Positions 29,422 to 37,615 of a DNA stretch of 64,000 nucleotides are shown piece by piece. The notes under the pieces were generated by a model. It was not told the origin of the DNA, did not search any database, and saw nothing but the letters and a program-made list of their open reading frames with translations. Numbering within the stretch: position 1 is the first letter of the stretch; each line of letters starts with the position of its first letter. The position numbers were made by a program, and so were the translations under genes. This stretch comes from Sinorhizobium glycinis (lineage in GTDB: Bacteria; Pseudomonadota; Alphaproteobacteria; Rhizobiales; Rhizobiaceae), in contig NZ_LPUX01000067.1 of NCBI RefSeq assembly GCF_001651865.1, positions 62,538 to 126,537 on the forward strand, written 5' to 3'.

Positions 29422-29477
29422 GCCGCATCTCCGCACAAGTCCCGGAAAGCGGATAGGAGAAAGGGGCCATCGCTTCT

Positions 29478-29491
29478 TTGCGCCCGATCAA
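29478..29491. promoter_or_regulatory. FNR/NnrR-type box between norE and a small membrane protein
   Basis: TTGCGCCCGATCAA fits TTG-N8-CAA. Centre about 63 bases before the norE ATG and 57 bases before the divergent 29541 gene. Confidence 0.7.
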
Positions 29492-29540
29492 AGACGGTTG
29501 CACGAGGCGCGTTATGTTCCAAGGGAAAATGGAGATCACA

Positions 29541-29696
29541 ATGAACGACGCACAGATCGGCCTCTCGGTCGCCACCCCGATCATCATCATCTTCGCGCTT
29601 GTGCTCTACCGTATGGGCGTCCTGCAACGGACCGGCACGGTCGCCGCCGTGCTGGCGTCGGTCGCCTGCGCTGCGGTCCTGTTCATCGAGGGATGA
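29541..29696 (+). CDS. small two-helix membrane protein
   Basis: This 51-residue protein consists almost wholly of two hydrophobic segments with a short loop ('YRMGVLQRTG'). GGAG precedes the ATG by about 8 bases, which decides this start over a longer frame. It leads a plus-strand set with the 29715 gene and nnrU, next to an FNR-type box. No family was recognised; a helper role in denitrification is inferred. Confidence 0.6.
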   Translation: MNDAQIGLSVATPIIIIFALVLYRMGVLQRTGTVAAVLASVACAAVLFIEG

Positions 29697-29714
29697 GAGC
29701 GAGGTCCAACGACG

Positions 29715-30083
29715 GTGCCCTATACGCTCGATTGCCTTCAGGACCAATATGGCGAGCTGCTTGCTCTATGCGATGCCATCGAGTCGATTGCCGATTCGAT
29801 TGCCGGACGCGTGGACCGCGAGCTCTTCCTGTCTGTGGCGGAAAGAATTTCCTCGCTAAGCCTCGCGCAAACGAGCGAACTGCCGCGTTGGGATGAAACC
29901 AGCCCTTGGAAGCCCTCGCCAGGCATCGCCGAGGCGTTGCGGTCGGCGGCGATGGGCAGGAGTGCATTCTCCTGGCAGGCAATCGAATCCATGTTGCGGA
30001 CCTTGCTCGAGGGTCTGCGTCTTCATGTTGCGAAGGAGCAGGCAATGATTGAAGCAATGAAACCGTCCAAGCGGCCGAACTGA
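29715..30083 (+). CDS. hypothetical helical protein, GTG start
   Basis: This 122-residue, mostly alpha-helical soluble protein has conserved-looking acidic and His residues ('DQYGELLALCDAIESIAD', 'RLHVAKEQAMIEAM'), like a hemerythrin-type bundle but without a clear motif. It starts at GTG, 18 bases after the small membrane gene and 11 bases before nnrU, so it belongs to the same unit. I do not recognise it. Confidence 0.6.
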   Translation: MPYTLDCLQDQYGELLALCDAIESIADSIAGRVDRELFLSVAERISSLSLAQTSELPRWDETSPWKPSPGIAEALRSAAMGRSAFSWQAIESMLRTLLEGLRLHVAKEQAMIEAMKPSKRPN

Positions 30084-30094
30084 GGCTAGTCCCG

Positions 30095-30781
30095 ATGGCT
30101 GAATTTCTGCTGGCGCTGTTCGTCTTTCTCGTGCTGCACTCGATTCCGGCGATCCCCGCCATCCGCGGGCGGCTGATTTCGCTCCTAGGCCGCGCTGCCT
30201 ACTTCTCACTGTATTCGCTCGTCTCGATCGTCGTGCTCGGCTGGGTGTTCTACGCGGCACTGAACGTCGATTACATTCCCCTCTGGGAACCTGCCGCTTG
30301 GCAAGCCTGGATGACGTTGCTTGCCGCCCCGGTCGGCGTGTTTCTCGTGGTTGCCGGTCTCTTCAGTGTGAATCCGCTGTCGGTCTCCATCCGTCAGGGG
30401 CAGAGGCCGGGCGCGATCGTCTCGGTCACCCGCCATCCCGTTCTCTGGGGCTTCACCATCTGGGCGCTCGGCCATCTCGTCGCTAACGGCGATTTGCGCT
30501 CACTGATTCTCTTCGGCGGCTTCGCGCTCTTTGCGCTCGGCACTATACCTATGATGGAAAGGCGCGCCCGTAGCCGACTTGGAGATCAATGGCAGCGACT
30601 GGCCGGCGAGACCTCCATCCTGCCCTTCGCGGCCCTTTTCCATGGACGCACGCCGCTTTCCGGCGATGCGCCGCTCGTCATCGCCGCCGCGGGTACCGCA
30701 GTGCTTACCCTATGGCTCCTCGCCGGCGGCCATGCGGCGCTCTTCTACGCCGACCCTCTTGTCCTGGCGACGGCGTTCTGA
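30095..30781 (+). CDS. nnrU: NnrU family membrane protein
   Basis: This 228-residue protein has about six helices and the NnrU pattern: 'FVFLVLHSIPAIPAIRGRLI', 'YSLVSIVVLGWVFYAAL', and 'SVTRHPVLWGFTIWALGHLVANGDL'. NnrU occurs in denitrifiers and was linked to NO and nitrite reductase function in Rhodobacter. The relatives include isoprenylcysteine methyltransferase-like helices. Its 3' end overlaps that of the convergent ubiX by 37 bases. Confidence 0.88.
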   Translation: MAEFLLALFVFLVLHSIPAIPAIRGRLISLLGRAAYFSLYSLVSIVVLGWVFYAALNVDYIPLWEPAAWQAWMTLLAAPVGVFLVVAGLFSVNPLSVSIRQGQRPGAIVSVTRHPVLWGFTIWALGHLVANGDLRSLILFGGFALFALGTIPMMERRARSRLGDQWQRLAGETSILPFAALFHGRTPLSGDAPLVIAAAGTAVLTLWLLAGGHAALFYADPLVLATAF

Positions 30782-31362
30782 GCGAGCGCTTGCGGGTCCC
30801 ATTCGGTTGCCAGCGACGCGACCGGCAGACCGATAAGATCGATCGCGCGCGCTGCAAGATGGTCGATGATCTCTTCGACGCTTTGCGGCCGATGATAGAA
30901 GGCCGGCACAGGCGGCATGACGATCGCGCCCATTTCGGTGAGAGCCGTCATGTTGCGCAGGTGCCCGAGATGCAGCGGCGTCTCGCGCGTCATCAGCACG
31001 AGCTTTCGCCGCTCCTTGAGGTGCACATCCGCCGCTCGCACGATGAGATTGTCCGCAAGACCGGCTGCGATCGCCGCCAGGGTCCGCATCGAACAGGGAA
31101 CTACGATCATACCAGCAGTTCTGAACGAGCCGCTCGCCGTTGCCGCGCCGATGTCGCCAACCTGATAACTGCGATCGGCGATCGCCAGCAATTGATGCAG
31201 CGCGTGCGGGCCGACCTCGTGGAGCAGCGTGCGCCTTCCGGAATCCGAGACGATGAGATGCGTCTCTACGGAAGGGATTTCCGCGAGCCGCTCGATGACC
31301 CTGAGCGCCAGCGCCGCACCCGAGGCCCCCGAGACACCGACCACAACCCGTTCCTTGCTCAT
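30745..31362 (-). CDS. ubiX: UbiX flavin prenyltransferase
   Basis: This 205-residue protein makes prenylated FMN from FMN and dimethylallyl phosphate for UbiD. The flavodoxin-like start 'VVGVSGASGAALALRVIERL', 'VVPCSMRTLAAIAAGLADNLI' and 'VLMTRETPLHLGHLRNM' are UbiX signatures. ATGA overlap with ubiD (31359-31362) shows coupling. It shares 37 bases with the end of nnrU on the other strand. Confidence 0.93.
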   Translation of the reverse strand: MSKERVVVGVSGASGAALALRVIERLAEIPSVETHLIVSDSGRRTLLHEVGPHALHQLLAIADRSYQVGDIGAATASGSFRTAGMIVVPCSMRTLAAIAAGLADNLIVRAADVHLKERRKLVLMTRETPLHLGHLRNMTALTEMGAIVMPPVPAFYHRPQSVEEIIDHLAARAIDLIGLPVASLATEWDPQALAQNAVARTRGSA

Positions 31363-32867
31363 AGCGCTTCTCCCAGGCCCAGTTCAGTCCAAAGTTGATC
31401 GACCTTCCCGACGACTTCCGCCGGCATTTCGAGCACGCGTCCCCATTCGCGCTCCGTCTCCGGCCCGAGCTTGCGCGTCGCATCGAGCCCGAGCTTGCCG
31501 CCAAGCCCCGGCTTCGGAGACGCGAAATCGAGGTAGTCGATCGGCGTGTCGTTGAGAATGGTCACGTCGCGGCTGGCGTCGAACCGGGTCGATAGGGCCC
31601 AGATGACGTCGCTCCAGTTCCTAATGTCGATATCGGGGTCGACCGCAACGATGAGCTTCGTGTAGTTGAACTGCGGCAGCATCGACCAGAGTCCCATCAT
31701 GATTCGTTTCGCCTGGCCGGGGTAGCGCTTGTCGATGGAGACGACCATCGCACGATACGAGCAGGCCTCCGGGGGCAGGTAGAGATCGATGATTTCCGGG
31801 AATTGCCGCTTCACCAGGGGCAGGAAAAGCTCCATCATTGCCTCGCCGAGCTTCGAAGGCTCGTCGGGCGGGCGGCCGGTGAAGGTTGAGAGATAATAGG
31901 GCTTGCGTCGCATGGTGATCGCTGAGAGCGTCATCACCGGAAAACGTTCGACGGAGTTGTAGTACCCCGTGTGATCGCCATAGGGTCCCTCCTCGGCGGT
32001 GTCGCCTGCCGAGATGAATCCCTCGAGCGCGATTTCGGCATTCGCCGGAATAGACAGCGGCACCGTCACCGCCGGCGCAACCGCCGGCCGCTCCTCCTTC
32101 AACAGCCCGGCGAAGGCGAGCTCGCCCATGCCTTCCGGCAGCGGCATCACCGCGGCGAGGATCGTTGCTGGATCGGCGCCGATGGCGACCGCCACCGGCA
32201 TGTCTTCACCGCGCCGCTGCCACATGCGATGGTGCCGCGCGCCGCCGCGATGCGCCAGCCAGCGCAGGATGAGGCGGTTCGGGCCGAGCACCTGCATGCG
32301 ATAGATGCCGACATTGACGTCGCTGGGATCGTCCGGCGCACGGGTGATCACCAGCGGCCACGTGACGAGAGGCGCCGGCTCGCCTGGCCAGCACCATTGG
32401 ATCGGCAGCCGCGAAAGGTCGGCCTCTGCGCCGCGCCAGACCGACTCCTGCACCGGCGGCCGTGCGACGCTTCGCGGCCGCATCGCGAGCGCGGCCTTCA
32501 GCAGCGGGAGCTTAGCCCAGGCATCCGACAGCGATTGCGGCGGTCTCGGTTCTCGCAGTTCCGCCAGCGTTTCCGCAAGGCCCGGAAGACCGCCTGCCGA
32601 AAGCCCGAAACCCCACTCTATCCGCTCGAGTGTGCCGAACAGATTGGCGAGCAGCGGAATGTCGCATACGCGGCCGGAGGCGTCGACCGGCTTCTCGAAA
32701 AGCAGGGCTGGCCCGCCCGCGTGAAGCACGCGCCGATGGATCTCGGTGACCTCATGCACGAGCGAAACAGGCCGCGAGATGCGGTGCAAGCGGCCGCGCC
32801 GCTCGAGCATGGCGGCGAAGTCCTGGAGGCCTGAAGGGCGGCGGGCGGCTTGATCCCTGCGATACAT
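31359..32867 (-). CDS. ubiD: UbiD-family decarboxylase
   Basis: This 502-residue prenyl-FMN-dependent decarboxylase removes the carboxyl of 3-polyprenyl-4-hydroxybenzoate in ubiquinone synthesis. Signs include 'VNVGIYRMQVLGPNRLILRWL', 'EGPYGDHTGYYNSVERFPV' (prFMN/metal region) and 'DPDIDIRNWSDVIWALSTRFD'. ATG 32867 (MYRRDQ) follows a suitable gap from the NnrR-type box; the longer frame would cover that box. It is divergent from ubiTUV. Confidence 0.9.
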   Translation of the reverse strand: MYRRDQAARRPSGLQDFAAMLERRGRLHRISRPVSLVHEVTEIHRRVLHAGGPALLFEKPVDASGRVCDIPLLANLFGTLERIEWGFGLSAGGLPGLAETLAELREPRPPQSLSDAWAKLPLLKAALAMRPRSVARPPVQESVWRGAEADLSRLPIQWCWPGEPAPLVTWPLVITRAPDDPSDVNVGIYRMQVLGPNRLILRWLAHRGGARHHRMWQRRGEDMPVAVAIGADPATILAAVMPLPEGMGELAFAGLLKEERPAVAPAVTVPLSIPANAEIALEGFISAGDTAEEGPYGDHTGYYNSVERFPVMTLSAITMRRKPYYLSTFTGRPPDEPSKLGEAMMELFLPLVKRQFPEIIDLYLPPEACSYRAMVVSIDKRYPGQAKRIMMGLWSMLPQFNYTKLIVAVDPDIDIRNWSDVIWALSTRFDASRDVTILNDTPIDYLDFASPKPGLGGKLGLDATRKLGPETEREWGRVLEMPAEVVGKVDQLWTELGLGEAL

Positions 32868-32901
32868 GCGAGGTGTCTCGCCTGCCAAAACCCTTCTGTC
32901 T

Positions 32902-32915
32902 TTGCTCCAGCGCAA
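32902..32915. promoter_or_regulatory. NnrR-type box between ubiD and ubiT
   Basis: TTGCTCCAGCGCAA fits TTG-N8-CAA with TTGC/GCAA halves. It is about 41 bases before ubiD and 79 bases before ubiT, so both divergent units can be under anaerobic control. Confidence 0.7.
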
Positions 32916-32987
32916 ATTGCCTCGCGGAGCTTGCCGCTAGGTTCTCCGCCGCAACAGCCGAGTCGTCATTTGCAAAAGGCGAGAGAG

Positions 32988-33494
32988 ATGGAATTTCCGC
33001 GCCCGCTGGCCGCACCCCTTGCCGCCGTGCCGATCCCTCTGATCGACCGGGCGGTGAAGCTGATGTTCAAAAGCCTGCTCAGACGACATCCGGGGCTTTT
33101 CGAGCGTCTCGGAGAGCACAAGTCGAAACGCTACGCTTTCCGGCCGACCGACCTGCCGCTCGTCTTCGTAGTGGAACCGGCACGCGCGGCGGTGTCCGTA
33201 ATGCGCAAGCCAGCCGATCCCGCCGCAGATGCTGTCGTGGAAAGCCCGCTATTCCTGCTGTTGGCGCTTCTCGAGGGCCGCTGCGACGCGGACGCCCTCT
33301 TCTTCTCGCGGTCGTTGGCTGTGATCGGCGACATGGAGGCGGTTCTGTCCCTCCGCAATGCGCTCGACGGCTGCGAGATCGACCTGCCGCGCGACCTCTG
33401 CGCTTTTGCGGGTCCGCTCGCGCCGCTCGTCAGCCGCACCGCGGACGCGCTCCGCCGCCGCGTACTTGCCGGGGAGCATGCCGCATGGAACTGA
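32988..33494 (+). CDS. ubiT: UbiT, SCP2-domain ubiquinone biosynthesis accessory factor
   Basis: This 168-residue protein has an SCP2 lipid-binding domain: 'KLMFKSLLRRHPGLFERLGEH', 'FAFRPTDLPLVFVVEP'-like strands, and 'CDADALFFSRSLAVIGDMEAVLSLRNALD', typical of UbiT. UbiT binds lipid intermediates and works with UbiU/UbiV in oxygen-independent ubiquinone synthesis. ATG 32988 follows GAGAGAG. Overlaps ubiU by 10 bases. Confidence 0.9.
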   Translation: MEFPRPLAAPLAAVPIPLIDRAVKLMFKSLLRRHPGLFERLGEHKSKRYAFRPTDLPLVFVVEPARAAVSVMRKPADPAADAVVESPLFLLLALLEGRCDADALFFSRSLAVIGDMEAVLSLRNALDGCEIDLPRDLCAFAGPLAPLVSRTADALRRRVLAGEHAAWN

Positions 33495-34462
33495 TCTGCC
33501 CGGCCGGAACGCCGGCCGCTTTCCGCGAGGCCGTCGAAGCCGGTGCCGACGCGGTCTATTGCGGTTTCCGCGACGAGACCAATGCACGGAATTTCCCTGG
33601 CCTCAACTTCTCCCGCGAGGAACTCGGCGAAGCGATCGCCTATGCCCGGCGCAAGGGAATCAAGACCTTCGTCGCCCTCAACACCTTCATGCGCGCGGGC
33701 CACGAGGACCTATGGTACCAAGCCGCCGCCGACGCGGTCCACCTCGGCGCCGACGCGCTCATCCTTGCCGACTTCGGCCTCATGGCCCACGTCGCCGAGA
33801 CCTATCCCGAACAGCGGCTGCACGTCTCCGTGCAGGCATCCGCATCTAATCCGGACGCGGTGAATTTCCTGGTCGAGGCCTTCGGCGCCAAACGGGTTGT
33901 GCTGCCGCGCACGCTGACGATCTCCGACATCGCCCGCCTCGCCCGCCAGATCCGCTGCGAGATCGAGGTCTTCGTCTTCGGCGGGCTCTGCGTGATGGCG
34001 GAAGGACGTTGCTCTCTGTCATCCTACGCCACCGGCAAGTCGCCGAACATGAACGGGGTCTGCTCGCCGGCGAGCCACGTGCGGTACCGCCAGGACGGCA
34101 GCGACCTCGTCTCGGAGCTCGGCGCCTACACGATCAATCGCTTTCCTCGCGGCGAGGCGGCCGGCTATCCGACGCTTTGCAAGGGGAGGTTCGACATTGC
34201 CGATGCGAGCGGCTACGCCTTCGAGGATCCGGTCTCGCTCGACGTTATGGACCAGATCGACGCCCTCCGGGAGGCGGGCGTCAGCGCGCTCAAGATCGAA
34301 GGGCGGCAGCGGGGCAAGGCCTATGTCGCAGAAGTGGTCTCGGCCCTGCGCAAGGCCCTCGATGCCAGGCCGGAAGAGCGCCGGGCGCTTCTGGCCAGAC
34401 TCAGACTATTGAGCGAGGGCCAGCGGACGACGTCCGGTGCCTATGAGAAGCGCTGGAGGTAG
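33485..34462 (+). CDS. ubiU: UbiU, Fe-S protease-family-like hydroxylation factor
   Basis: This 325-residue U32-family protein acts with UbiV to hydroxylate ubiquinone precursors without O2. 'MELICPAGTPAAFREAVEAGADAVYCG' is the U32 start, and four clustered Cys for a [4Fe-4S] site appear in 'GGLCVMAEGRCSL', 'GVCSPA' and 'TLCKGRF'. The ATG lies inside the ubiT end. GC skew and codon use match neighbours. Confidence 0.94.
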   Translation: MELICPAGTPAAFREAVEAGADAVYCGFRDETNARNFPGLNFSREELGEAIAYARRKGIKTFVALNTFMRAGHEDLWYQAAADAVHLGADALILADFGLMAHVAETYPEQRLHVSVQASASNPDAVNFLVEAFGAKRVVLPRTLTISDIARLARQIRCEIEVFVFGGLCVMAEGRCSLSSYATGKSPNMNGVCSPASHVRYRQDGSDLVSELGAYTINRFPRGEAAGYPTLCKGRFDIADASGYAFEDPVSLDVMDQIDALREAGVSALKIEGRQRGKAYVAEVVSALRKALDARPEERRALLARLRLLSEGQRTTSGAYEKRWR

Positions 34463-34469
34463 ATTGTCC

Positions 34470-35405
34470 ATGGCCGTCGACAAACCCACGCTCACGCTCG
34501 GTCCCGTTCTCTACCTCTGGGAAGGGGAGAAATGGCGGGACTTCTACTTTCGCATGGCAGACGAGGCCCCGGTTAGCCACGTCGTCATCGGGGAAACCGT
34601 CTGCTCAAAGCGGCTGCACTTCGCCGACCCCTATTTCCCGTTGGTGATCGAGCGGCTGGTGGCGGCGGGAAAACGCATCGTCCTTTCCACACTCGCCCTC
34701 GTAACGCTCGAGCGCGAGAGCCAATATGTACGGTCGCTGATCGCCGATAGCCCCTACCCCGTCGAGGCGAACGATCTCTCCGCTCTGGCCCTGCTCGAGG
34801 GCGAGCCGCATTGGATCGGGCCGCTCGTCAATGTCTACAACGCGGCGGCGGCCCGAGTGCTTGCGATGCGGGGGGCAAGGATAATCTGCCTGCCGCCGGA
34901 ACTGCCGGCAAGCTCGATCGACGAGATCGTTTCGCAAACGCCCGGCGTCGACTTCGAAGTGCTGGCCTTCGGCCGCATGCCGCTCGCGATTTCGGCCCGC
35001 TGCGCCCATGCACGCGCGAAGGGGCACATCAAGGACAACTGCCGGTTTGTCTGCAAGGACGATCCGGACGGCCTGCCGGTGAAGACGCTCGATCGCCAGT
35101 CCTTCCTCGCCCTCAACGGAGTGCAGACGGTATCCTTCACCTGCCAGGCCCTCCTCGCCGAACTGCAGGACCTCGTCGCCTCCGGGGTGGGGCGCTTTCG
35201 ACTATCGCCGCAGGACTGCGACATGGTGGCGGTCGCCCGCCTCTATGACGAGGTCCTGCAGGGCCGCGTGGAAGCCGAAGACGGTGTCGCGCGGCTCAGG
35301 CAGATCTATCCGGCCACCCCGCTCTCGAATGGGTTTCACCACGGAAAGGAGGGCGCCGCCTGGGTCGCCCGAGCGCGAAACATCGCACATGGAGCAAACG
35401 CATGA
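34470..35405 (+). CDS. ubiV: UbiV, partner of UbiU in anaerobic ubiquinone synthesis
   Basis: This 311-residue U32-family protein starts 'LTLGPVLYLWEGEKWRDFYFRMADEAPVSHVVIGE'. Conserved Cys occur in 'CSKRLHF', 'RCAHARAKGHIKDNCRFVCKDD', as needed for the UbiV Fe-S cluster. GGAGG at 34455-34459 sets the ATG at 34470. The next gene's ATG overlaps its stop. UbiT-U-V together supply ubiquinone for Nap/NapC and bc1 respiration without oxygen. Confidence 0.94.
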   Translation: MAVDKPTLTLGPVLYLWEGEKWRDFYFRMADEAPVSHVVIGETVCSKRLHFADPYFPLVIERLVAAGKRIVLSTLALVTLERESQYVRSLIADSPYPVEANDLSALALLEGEPHWIGPLVNVYNAAAARVLAMRGARIICLPPELPASSIDEIVSQTPGVDFEVLAFGRMPLAISARCAHARAKGHIKDNCRFVCKDDPDGLPVKTLDRQSFLALNGVQTVSFTCQALLAELQDLVASGVGRFRLSPQDCDMVAVARLYDEVLQGRVEAEDGVARLRQIYPATPLSNGFHHGKEGAAWVARARNIAHGANA

Positions 35406-35692
35406 GAACGAGCGACTCCGTATCTGCACCCGTATCGACCTTCGCACAAGCAAACGAGGAAATCAGCCGCGCAGTCGGCCGCATGCGCGGCGCGGTTCTT
35501 AGCAGCGCCATAGATTGCGAATGCCGCGACCGAGTGGACGGGGCGCTGCGCGATCTGGAGAGGCTCGAACGGGACCAGATCGTTCGACGCCTGCTGGCCG
35601 CTGCCGATGAGCAACGGCGAAGAATCGAGGCGCTGCTCGTGCTGCTCGGCGATTCGACCCGAACGAGCCGGTGCCCCCGGACGACGGCATGA
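35402..35692 (+). CDS. hypothetical protein coupled to ubiV
   Basis: This 96-residue protein is highly charged and helical ('RVDGALRDLERLERDQIVRRLLAAADEQRRRIEALLVLLGD'), suggesting a coiled coil. The ATG overlaps the ubiV stop (ATGA), so translation is coupled. Not recognised. Its place at the end of ubiTUV suggests a link to that pathway but nothing in the sequence proves it. Confidence 0.6.
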   Translation: MRTSDSVSAPVSTFAQANEEISRAVGRMRGAVLSSAIDCECRDRVDGALRDLERLERDQIVRRLLAAADEQRRRIEALLVLLGDSTRTSRCPRTTA

Positions 35693-35841
35693 TTGCTGAA
35701 GCCGGCCTGCTCTTCGGCGACATCGCCGCGGCCGCAGATCTCGGCTCCGGTCTGCTGAGACAATCGCGTCGGTTACGGCTTGCAGCCGAGGGGCTTCATG
35801 AGGTTGCCCCAGAGACTAATGGGGCCAGGCCCCTTGATTGA
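35689..35841 (+). CDS. possible 50-residue coupled peptide
   Basis: This 50-codon frame starts in an ATGA overlap with the preceding gene and ends near 35841. Residues are Ala/Leu/Arg rich ('DIAAAADLGSGLLRQSRRLR'). It may be a real coupled small gene or chance; only the overlap supports it. Confidence 0.35.
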   Translation: MIAEAGLLFGDIAAAADLGSGLLRQSRRLRLAAEGLHEVAPETNGARPLD

Positions 35842-35872
35842 AGCCCAGAAACCAAGATTGGAAGGGTCGCAG

Positions 35873-36052
35873 ATGGACAACTCGAAGCGAAACCGCTGGC
35901 GCGACGCAGCTTTGGATATCCTCGTGTCTCAAACGGCCGGCCTCGGAGAGATGAGCAATATTCTTGAAGCGCTCCAGGAGGATTGGATGCGCGGCGGGGC
36001 ACATCCTCGACATTTCCGTGACACAGGTCTGCCAGTCCGCCTACGATCATGA
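35873..36052 (+). CDS. possible 59-residue hypothetical protein
   Basis: This frame starts ATG 35873 after GGAAGGG at suitable spacing and encodes a charged start and helix ('NRWRDAALDILVSQTAGLGEMSNILEALQEDW'). No family recognised. The end is Arg/Pro rich and may be read-through of non-coding DNA. Confidence 0.4.
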   Translation: MDNSKRNRWRDAALDILVSQTAGLGEMSNILEALQEDWMRGGAHPRHFRDTGLPVRLRS

Positions 36053-36386
36053 CGCCCAAGTTGTACGGCCTGCTTGGGCGAAGGCTGGCTGGGACAGATA
36101 GCCATTGGACCGAATAGGGGGACGTCCTCTTCCTTGATGCCTTCGGCAAGAGGCCGTGGCCATTACACCTTTCGGCTTTTCGGCCCAAAGGCCGCGACCA
36201 CCAACCAGCGGGCGCTAGAAACCTCATCGACCGCCGCGATCCACGGCGAGACGGCCTGGGGTGACAGCGTTGTCCATGACTCCTCTGTGCCGCGGCCCCT
36301 ACGGCTAGCCGCCCGCCGACAAGAATGGTCGGCAGGCAGCATACACTCTTCAACAACGTGTCATTCTGATCGTCTGATCGAAACCT
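36053..36386. other. 334-base stretch without a supported gene
   Basis: Frames here are short and overlap on both strands with poor codon use. No FNR-type box, hairpin or RNA motif was identified. Confidence 0.5.
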
Positions 36387-37409
36387 TCAACCGTTCAGAT
36401 CGAGAACGATGCGGCCGTCGATCCTGCCTTCTTCCATCCGCTCGAAGATCGCGTTGATATTCTCGAGCTTGTCCCAGGAGAAGTGGGCCGCGACCTTGCC
36501 CTCGCCGGCAAACTCCAACGCTTCCTCCAGATCCTGCCGCGTGCCAACGATCGAGCCCCGCACAGTGATGCGCTTCAGCACGGTGTCGAAGACAGGCAGG
36601 CAGATCTGGCTCGGCGGCAGACCAACGAGCGCCATGGTACCCTTGGAGCGCAGCATCCTGTAAGCCTGCTCCATCGCCTTTGGTGAAACCGCCGTAACCA
36701 ACGCCCCGTGCACGCCGCCCGTCCGCTTCTGCACTTCCTCAACGGCATCCGGCGCCTGCGCGTCGATGGCAACGTCGGCGCCGAGCTTCTCGGCCAGCGC
36801 GACCTTGTCCGGAAAGATATCGGCCGCCGCAACATGCATGCCCATGGCCTTCGCATATTGCACGGCCATATGGCCAAGACCGCCGATGCCGGAGACGAGA
36901 ACCCACTCGCCTGGCCTGACCTCCGTCTCCTTCAATCCCTTGTAGACCGTGACGCCGGCGCAAAGCACCGGCGCGGCCGGGCCGAACTCCAGCCTGGCGG
37001 GCAGCCGCCCGACGAAATCGGGATCAGCCAGGCCATATTGGGCGAAGGTGCCGTCAAGCGAATAGCCGGTGTTCTGCTGGCTGCCGCAAAGCGTTTCCCA
37101 GCCGGTGCGGCAGGGCGTGCAGCAGCCACAGGCGGTGTGCAGCCATGGCACGCCGACCCGGTCCCCCTCCTTCAACCGCGAGACGCCAGCGCCGAGCCTG
37201 GCGACATAGCCGACGCCTTCGTGGCCAGGAACGAAGGGAGGTTTCGGCTTCACCGGCCAATCCCCCTTGGCGGCATGCAAGTCGGTGTGGCACACACCCG
37301 TGGCCTCATATTTGATGAGGACTTGGCCGGGTCCTGGCTGCGGTATCGGTACATCCTCGATCACGAGCGGCTTGCCGAACTCGCGCACCACAGCGGCTTT
37401 CATGGTCAT
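36387..37409 (-). CDS. adhP: zinc-dependent alcohol dehydrogenase (AdhP type)
   Basis: This 340-residue medium-chain dehydrogenase has catalytic zinc ligands in 'GVCHTDLHAA' and 'GHEGVGYV', structural zinc cysteines in 'CGCCTPCRTGWETLC', and the NAD site 'VSGIGGLGHMAVQYAKAMG'. It interconverts primary alcohols and aldehydes with NAD+. An FNR-type box about 116 bases upstream suggests low-oxygen expression. Single-gene unit. Confidence 0.95.
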   Translation of the reverse strand: MTMKAAVVREFGKPLVIEDVPIPQPGPGQVLIKYEATGVCHTDLHAAKGDWPVKPKPPFVPGHEGVGYVARLGAGVSRLKEGDRVGVPWLHTACGCCTPCRTGWETLCGSQQNTGYSLDGTFAQYGLADPDFVGRLPARLEFGPAAPVLCAGVTVYKGLKETEVRPGEWVLVSGIGGLGHMAVQYAKAMGMHVAAADIFPDKVALAEKLGADVAIDAQAPDAVEEVQKRTGGVHGALVTAVSPKAMEQAYRMLRSKGTMALVGLPPSQICLPVFDTVLKRITVRGSIVGTRQDLEEALEFAGEGKVAAHFSWDKLENINAIFERMEEGRIDGRIVLDLNG

Positions 37410-37518
37410 ATCGATCTCCTCCGATGCTCGATGTTAGCGCCGGCACGGCCGGCATTACGCACCTCCTCTAAGGGAGGACTGCGGACTGGAGCTTAGCTGC
37501 GAAGGGAACCTCGGTCCC

Positions 37519-37532
37519 TTGACGTGCATCAA
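37519..37532 (-). promoter_or_regulatory. FNR-type box of the alcohol dehydrogenase gene
   Basis: TTGACGTGCATCAA, centre about 116 bases before the adhP ATG and between adhP and the DUF1275 gene. Confidence 0.7.
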
Positions 37533-37615
37533 GGGAGGATGCTGCGGGGCGCAAATCGTCTCAGAGTTGAGACAGGCTCGCGCTGAAAAACGGCGGCCGT
37601 TCAATCTCGTTCGCA

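Noticed and set aside
35830..35843. TTGATTGAAG as an FNR half site
   Set aside because: No matching CAA right half at the right spacing.
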